In this document: piece by piece, positions 57,576-64,000 of the stretch
How the letters are laid out: each line of letters opens with the position of its first letter
Numbering within the stretch: the first letter of the stretch is position 1
Assembly (NCBI RefSeq): GCF_030867145.1
Contig: NC_134414.1
Location: forward strand, 126,988,465-127,052,464
From: Opisthocomus hoazin
Lineage: Eukaryota; Chordata; Aves; Opisthocomiformes; Opisthocomidae
Reading direction: 5' to 3'
DNA: 64,000 nucleotides
Program-made: the position numbers and the translations under genes
The notes under the pieces: model-generated
The model's input: only the letters and a program-made list of their open reading frames with translations
Told to the model about the DNA's origin: nothing
The model's database searches: none

Positions 57576-58764
57576 CACAGAATCACAGAATGTTAGGGGT
57601 TGGAAGGGACCTCTGTGGGTTATCTAGTCCAACCCTCCTGCCGAAGCAGGGTCACCTACAGCAGGCTGCACAGGACCTTGTCCAGGCAGGTCTTTAATAT
57701 CTCCAGAGAAGGAGACTCCACAACCTCCCTGGGCAGCCTGTTCCAGTGCTCCGTCACCCTCAGAGGGAAGAAGTTCTTCCTTATCTTCAGACGGAACTTC
57801 CTATGCTTCAGTTTGTGCCTGCTGCCCCTTGTCCTGTCGCTGGGCACCACTGAAAAGAGCTTGGCCCTATCCTCCTGACACCCACCATTCAGATATTTAT
57901 AAGCATTTATAAGGTCCCCTCGCAGCCTTCTCTTCTTCAGGCTAAACAAGCCCAGCTCCCTCAGCCTTTCCTCATCGCACAGATGCTCCAGTCCCCTCAT
58001 CATCCTTGTAGCCCTCCGCTGGACTCTCTCCAGTAGTTCTTCATCTTTTTTGAAGTGGGGAGCCCAGAACTGGACACAGTACTCCAGATGGGGCCTCACT
58101 AGGGCAGTGCAGAGGGGAAGGAGAACCTCCCTCGGCCTGCTGGCCACACTCCTCTTAGTGCATCCCAGGACCCCATTGGCCTTCTTGGCAGCCAGGGCAC
58201 ACTGCTGGCTCATGGTTAAACTGTCATCCACCAGGACACCCAGGTCCCTCTCCGCAGAGCTGCTCTCCAGCAGGTCCGCCCCAAGCCTGTGCTGGTCTAT
58301 GGGGTTGTTCCTCCTCAGGTGCAGGACCCTGCACTTGCCCTTGTTGAACTTCATCAGGTTCCTCTCTGCCCAACTCTCCAGCCTATCCAGGTCTCGCTGA
58401 ATGGCAGCACAGGCTTCTGGTGTATCCACCATTCCTCCCAGTCTGGTGTCACCAGGAAACTTGCGGAGGGTACATTCTAACTCTTCATCCAGGTCGTTGA
58501 TGAAGAAGTTAAACAAGACTGGGCTGAGTACCGACCCCTGGGGGACACCACTAGTTACCAGCCTCCAACTAGACTCAGCACCGCTGATGACAACTCTCCG
58601 AGTTCTGCCATTCAACCAGTTCTCAATCCACCTCACTGACCACTCATCCAGCCCACACTTTCTGAGCTTCCCTAGGAGGATGTTATGGGAGACCATGTCG
58701 AAAGCCTTGCTGAAATCAAGGTACACAACATCCACTGCTCTTCCCTCATCTACCCAGCCCGTCT
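57576..58764 (-). mobile_element. CR1 LINE, 5'-truncated, young-looking
   Basis: About 1.19 kb in minus orientation. The 3' tail CACAGAATCACAGAATG is at its left end, and the 5' truncation on the right follows the codons for [20 protein letters not shown]. The body aligns with the copies at 33.0 and 38.6-40.4 kb. Confidence 0.94.
57656..58735 (-). CDS. CR1 ORF2 C-terminal half, uninterrupted
   Basis: 359 codons open to the natural stop after KVLCSLL. Includes [36 protein letters not shown], the damaged catalytic box [10 protein letters not shown] and the C-terminal [12 protein letters not shown] region. The usual FADDTKLGG has become FPGDTRLGG: one catalytic aspartate is changed to Gly, so it would not polymerise even if expressed. 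The N-terminal endonuclease and RT blocks 1-2 are gone by 5' truncation. The first Met is not a real start. Confidence 0.85.
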   Translation of the reverse strand: MDVVYLDFSKAFDMVSHNILLGKLRKCGLDEWSVRWIENWLNGRTRRVVISGAESSWRLVTSGVPQGSVLSPVLFNFFINDLDEELECTLRKFPGDTRLGGMVDTPEACAAIQRDLDRLESWAERNLMKFNKGKCRVLHLRRNNPIDQHRLGADLLESSSAERDLGVLVDDSLTMSQQCALAAKKANGVLGCTKRSVASRPREVLLPLCTALVRPHLEYCVQFWAPHFKKDEELLERVQRRATRMMRGLEHLCDEERLRELGLFSLKKRRLRGDLINAYKYLNGGCQEDRAKLFSVVPSDRTRGSRHKLKHRKFRLKIRKNFFPLRVTEHWNRLPREVVESPSLEILKTCLDKVLCSLL

Positions 58765-61458
58765 TGATCTTTCATCTTATTTCTATTTCTCTGCTCATCT
58801 TCTAAGTAGGAGGACAGAACAAAACAGCTTGAAAAAAAAACCTTTTCTGGCTTCATCATTTCCACCTAAAAGACTTCAGCAGGGCATTCAGGCCATCTGT
58901 GTCATTTTTATCCCTACTCTGCCAGGTCTCAGAGTCCTGTAATGTTACCATCCAGCCAGCGACAGACTACAGCAAGCACGTACAACTTTAAACTGTTGAG
59001 GAGCAGAACAGACTTTTTAAATTTTTTTTTTTAAAGTAGTAATTTGAATTCACCTACTATTAATCAATTACATTATTTGAACTTTCAAGTGTTAAACAAG
59101 CTGTTTCACTCAGTCTGGTGAATTTGGTGTTTCAGTTTCTTTGTTCAGGGCTTATCGGGCAGCTCGACATTCCACCCCCTAGAAGTGATGGACACTGCTG
59201 TTGCCATCCCTCATCCGGCAAAAGTTTTGATAAGTAGAGTACCCAAAAGAGCTTAATTCAAGGACTGAAAAAACATACTTGACAGGGAGGGACATGAGAA
59301 AGTTAGTCCAGTTAATTCAGCAAGGAAAAGTTTAAATAACAGTATTTTTAGTGCTTGAATTACATAGCTTTGTCATTGGCAGGCTCCTTACCAAAACCAA
59401 GAAAATTGTAAGTGCCAGCAGAGGCATGGCAGTGCAACTGGATAACTTGCAAAGCAAATCTGGTGTTCAGAATACAAACCACGCACAAGCACAGGCAAAC
59501 CAGTTAAGATGGATCACTAATGAGGTCTGTTAACCATGAATAGAACTGACCAAGAACTGCACTGACTCCTGTTCATCAAGTTGCACAGTCCCCTGTTCAA
59601 ACTCTTTTTTAGAGATGCTCCTGATGTTCTAGCTAGGTCATCACAGCCTGCTCTGACCTTGACAACTATGAGCACTTGCAGGAAACTGCTCTCTCAGCTG
59701 CAGGGACACTAATCTTCATTAGTGGTTGATCACCAGCTTGAATATCTCCTCATGTCCGTGGGCTGAGTGCGGTGAAATAACAGACAGAAGCTAAGAGGAT
59801 CTTGACTGATGGAAACAAAAATGAAAGTCTAAATACAAAACTTGTTACTGTGATCCACACAGCTTGAACTACAGCTGAGGGGCTTTTGTTTTGTTACCTT
59901 TTGTGTACGCTGTGGAATTTCAGCAGAGAGCAGCACCCCTTCCAGCCCTTGGGTCTCCCTACAGACTGAACTCAAAGAGCTTGTGAGCCTACCTCCAGCA
60001 CTCTTGCATTATCCACATCCACCACTCAACATCTCACAGCAACAACACTTGAGCTAGCTCTGTGGACAAAAAGCTTTATCCAGGATTTAAATACTGTGGT
60101 TTTCTACAAGCAGGCTGTATTCCATATTCTTTCAAATAAACAATCCTATGTCAGCAGGTTCAACCCTCTCAATATTAGAGCCAATCATCTCACTAAAGAA
60201 AAAATGAAGCTGATCAAGCTTATTAGCAAAATCAGCCTGATCACTGATTTGCCAAACTGGGGAGGCCACCTGAGATTTGTTTAAGGATCAGTACTTGATG
60301 ATCAGGAGGTTATCATGGGAAACAGAAGCTGATCACACACGTATGAGTACAGTGCCTAGAAAAGATAGCTGGTCACATAAGCTGCACTTGCCTACTGCAG
60401 TGAAATTTCAGCATCCTTTGTTGTCTGGAAAGCATAGGCTGCGATCCCCGCACTGTATCTTTTGTGTACAGTAATATCAGAACCTGCCAAGATTCTGCAC
60501 TTGCTCTGTGTAACACAGCAGAGCTGAACGTCTGTGTGGCTCGACCTTCAGACATAGGGATCTCCCTGTATCCACTTCCACCTTGGCTGGTCATCTTCCT
60601 ACCTTCTGCCTGTCCAAATTTGTAGCGGATTTATTTTAACATGCAAGGTGGATTCCTCTTGGTGTTTCGCTAAGTCAGAAGGAGGGGAGAGCTAATTTAG
60701 GATCATCTGAGATGCTGGCAGAGCCACCCTCCTAAGGGCTTTTACTGCCTTGGCCACATAACACTACAAACAAGACAAAAAACTCCTACACTTTTAGGTG
60801 GACAGCCTGGACCCCTCCTCACATAGCTTAGGATCTTGTGCAGCAGCCTCATGGTGTCTTGGCTCTCAGTCTTGCAAGTGACATGCAGGGCTGTCAATGT
60901 TTCTCCTCCAGAACCGTTGCCAGGAGGCAGCCGTCAGGGCCCTGCTACCCTTACACACCTATGCCAAACCCTTCACATTGCTGGGATCCTGCGCAAGACA
61001 CCAAATTTCTGAGCTTGCCTCGGCCCGATAATTTCTCAAACTTTTCTCTAGTAACAATTTTAAGAATATGAATAGATTTAGACTCCAATTTCCCTGTGTT
61101 GCTCGGGAGGGGGGAAGGAGGAGCCTGCATGTACAAAGCGATTCCTGTGATTTAAATTGGCCATAGAAATTGTATTTTTCAACAAGTCTTCATAATACGT
61201 GGTATTTTCAGTGCAGCCCTCCTCCTGAGGTTTTCAAAGGACTCCAGACACCACGGTAAGTCTCAGAAGTGCTTTGCATTTGTAACAAATCCCAAGGGAG
61301 GAAACATGATTCATTCTGTAAAACACCAAGCAAACTGCAATAGCCACAGCCTTTATCTCAAAGGACAAAGTGTAGTTACAACTGCCCAGCTCGTAAGTAA
61401 TGTTCCATAAAGAGCTATTTTGGGAGTTAATTTTCCTCACTCCAAGGAGCAAAACCGT
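58765..61458. other. intergenic DNA, nothing recognised
   Basis: No coding signal, tail repeats or LTR ends were identified on either strand. Confidence 0.5.
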
Positions 61459-62160
61459 TTAAAAAAAACAAAACAACATTTCTTTTGGAGGTCCTGTTTT
61501 CCTTTCGATGAACAGACACTCCTCCATCTCAGAACAAAACCACTTCAGGAGGAACACTGTCCTTTGCTTCTTTGTTCTTTCAGCGGCTCCTGACGGAGAC
61601 AGGAACAGCTTATCCCAGTGCAGCAGCTTTGCCTGCGCAGAGGTGGGGTTCTGCAGAGAGCATGTGCATTTTGCTGTGCATTCAGTCGTATTTTTAGACA
61701 GCCAAGTAAACAAGCAAATGCCTGTTGTCTTTAAGCAATGTACATTACCGGTCTCCACTATGAACAACTTCCCACTAATGCGAATAAAGATCCGCCTTCC
61801 CTCATTCCCAGCTAAGACAACAGGACTTTCACCTTCACTTGCTATATATAGGTATAAAACAGTAATATTAACTGAGAAGATACAAATGTTGACTAAAGGG
61901 ACAACTAAAATTTGAGACCCTTGGTGACCTGTGATGACAGAAGGAGTGGTGTTAATGACTTTCATTCTGACTGTTTGGAGTTTCCATTTGTAGAGGTCAT
62001 TCATCTCCTCCTCCCAAATGAGGGAAATCCTCCATTTTCTAACAGAGCAGCTGATTCCTCTTCTAGGCATACCCTCCACTGTAGTCTTTTTTTTCCTCAG
62101 AACATCTTTTATTCTGTCCATCTTTCCCCATATTTCATTGGTTATTTCAAGCCTGCTCAT
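61459..62160 (-). other. unassigned 233-codon open frame
   Basis: Longest non-repeat open frame in the window outside the known genes. It has one hydrophobic stretch (ILVVPLVNICIFSVNITVLYLY). No domain or family is recognised, no splice sites fit, and the composition is not clearly coding. Most likely chance; listed because of its length. Confidence 0.2.
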
Positions 62161-62422
62161 TGGAAAGATAACTTTAAATCTATCTATTCTTCTAATTCAT
62201 TTACTTTCTGACTTGCACTTTTTTCCTAAAGACCCATCACATGTATAAAACAAGCAAGTCAGTAGCAGGTAGGAAATGTTTGGGTTTAGTTCTTCTTTTC
62301 TATCAGATTTTTTTTCCCCCCCCTCCCTCTTTTCAGATTGAAACAAGGAGTCCAGGCATCAAAAAGACACCTTTGTTTCCTCTGCCCGTTACCGGGTGTT
62401 GCATGTATCATCCCCCACTTAC

Positions 62423-62569
62423 GCCAGTCACAACCACTGCAGTTCAGTTCCTTGAGGACTTTGCTGACCACCCAGCGCTCTTCTGGGGGCTTACGGCTCA
62501 CCGCCATGACATTGCAAGCAAACACAGAAATCCAGCAGTTTCCATCCTCCATTTTCTGATTCTGAGACT
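62423..62569 (-). other. candidate orphan exon
   Basis: A minus-strand stretch bounded by acceptor-like ATATTTTTAG and donor-like C|GTAAGTG. From an ATG at 62552 it encodes 43 codons beginning MEDGNCWISVFACNVMAVS and ending LKELNCSGCDW, ending in phase 1. CpG-containing codons are frequent compared with the surrounding DNA. No protein is recognised. It could be a 5' exon of TMPRSS7, an exon of another gene, or chance. Confidence 0.25.
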
Positions 62570-63914
62570 CTAAAAATATCACTGCAAGGAAAGGCTTTGA
62601 AGTTTAAAGCATGCTGACTGTTCTCAGCTGGCCTTAATCACGCTTGTTATACCTACAGTACAGACTAATCTAACAATACGATTTTAAGGAGATCATCCTA
62701 AACACAAAGCTAAATCGCTCCTTTTATTTCAAAATTATTATGAAGAAGGCAACATTTTCTGAAACTCATTGTCTTCAAAACTGAAGATTAATTCTAGATG
62801 CATCCTAAGGTTTATGATTCATCCCATTATAGCTAGCACACAGCCTCTTAAAGAAAGCAGACAATGTTCAGAACTGAAACCTCCTTCCTCCACACCTCCG
62901 GCTTTGGTAAAGAGAGACAGCGTTTATACTTAGTTGAAGGGCATGAGCATCATTGCTCCTTCAGTTAAGTGCTCCCTGGGCCCATTTATCTCCGGCTAAT
63001 AATCCAATTTGCCTGGATGTATTTGACTCCAGTGGGAGTGCAATTCACAGAGCAACTGCAGAAGGTAGTTCTTAAGGGACTCATCACGTTACCCAGAGAC
63101 AGACGTTTTAAATACAGAATATACTCTGCCAAAGCGAGGTTCACTCGTGCAGCCTGCTTCAGTGACATGGCAGCACTACAGCTTGCTTTTATTTCATGAC
63201 TCCCACTTGAAAAGCAAACAGCACAAAAACTGTTTAATCATTCATGGATTCATTTTACAGAATACAGAGCCTGCTGAATCTGGCTGTAAACAATGATTTG
63301 GCTTTTGATCCTCATCCTACACCAAGTATATAAAAAGAAATAGAAAAAGACAGAGCAGTAACAGGAAAAAAAGAAAAATATCCAATTACTACAAATGCAC
63401 TACTCTCTTTTTTTCTACTTACTTTGACTCAACTGGTTACAAGTGTTTCACATCCAGAAAACGTAGAAACCTACCAAAACAATCACCTTCACATAATACT
63501 TCTCTTTGTATTCTGTCTTGAAAGGTTATGGCAATAGCTTGACTTCTTAACACACACATCCCAAAACAAAAAAAATATCTCTGTATCAGCCGCTCTATTT
63601 GGCTCCTCATAAAACTGCTCATATGATGATAATGCTTCTGGGGGAAGGAATTACATAATTAAACATTTCACAGCAGGGAAAAAAAAAGTTTTTGTGTTTA
63701 AGCAAGACCTCCAGGGCTAAGTAAGTCTCTTACAAAACACACATTATGATTTCAGTGGGTCTTTTTTTGAGACCCAGGCCGAAATGCTCTTTAATTACAC
63801 TGAGAAATCCTAAAGAGTAGACCTCCGATACAAACGGTAGAGAAGGAATCTGAATGCAAGGGAGTCTGAAAAATAATTCCCAGGACTTAGGGACTGCAGC
63901 TCAGTTCCTTAAAA

Positions 63915-64000
63915 CTCCCCACGCTGACCTTCAGGCGGGCAGCCAGCCCGCCCCAGCTGCGAGCCCCTCCCCATGGGGCCAGTTGCCCCGCACAGGGGAT
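63915..64000. promoter_or_regulatory. GC-rich right edge, possible CpG-island border
   Basis: G+C rises sharply in the last ~85 bp, with GCGGGCAGCC, CAGCCCGCCCC and CTGCGAGCCC. In a vertebrate this is often the border of a promoter island. It could serve TMPRSS7 (leftwards) or the next gene to the right. Too short to decide. Confidence 0.3.

Noticed and set aside
58050..58805. Plus-strand frames of 116 and 134 codons
   Set aside because: They are antisense shadows of the CR1 ORF2 on the minus strand.

Overview
The window looks like nuclear DNA of a bird. Split genes have compact introns with canonical GT/AG ends, and the repeats are dominated by CR1 LINE copies in every state of decay, several ending in the 8-bp (ATTCTGTG)n tail typical of CR1. 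There are also avian-type LTR remnants. No operons, CRISPR arrays, tRNA or rRNA genes were seen.

Two genes of the matriptase branch of type II transmembrane serine proteases lie head to tail on the minus strand. The first, TMPRSS7 (matriptase-3), is complete over 18 coding exons from an ATG at 51042 to a stop at 16532. It gives 834 codons: cytoplasmic tail, membrane anchor, SEA, CUB1, CUB2, three LDLa modules and a trypsin-like domain. The activation site, catalytic His/Asp/Ser and S1 aspartate are all present. Every exon joins the next in frame.

About 1.9 kb downstream (initiation codon at 14658) begins a second gene, an ST14/matriptase-like paralogue. Eleven exons (453 codons) encode anchor, SEA, CUB1 and CUB2, and then no intact continuation was found before the left edge. 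Its 11 exon-end phases match those of TMPRSS7 one for one, which points to tandem duplication. It shows decay: a CUB1 cysteine has become tyrosine, and the only LDLa-like sequence after CUB2 (949-867) has a 1-nt deletion and two lost cysteines. Whether a protease domain survives beyond position 1 cannot be seen.

Layout: 1-3401, 3' part of the ST14-like gene with the broken LDLa exon; 3402-14658, its coding exons; 14659-16290, intergenic DNA and the TMPRSS7 polyadenylation signal; 16532-51074, TMPRSS7 with CR1 insertions in introns; 51075-64000, upstream non-coding DNA with a decayed LTR-type repeat (about 52.75-53.38 kb), a well-delimited solo LTR with a 5-bp target duplication (56344-56971), a CR1 copy with a long open ORF2 segment (57.6-58.76 kb), a candidate orphan exon (62569-62423) and a GC-rich right edge that may be a promoter region.

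Both products are expected at the cell surface with the catalytic or stem region outside. TMPRSS7 looks functional; the neighbour looks like a paralogue reduced to its stem domains or becoming a pseudogene.
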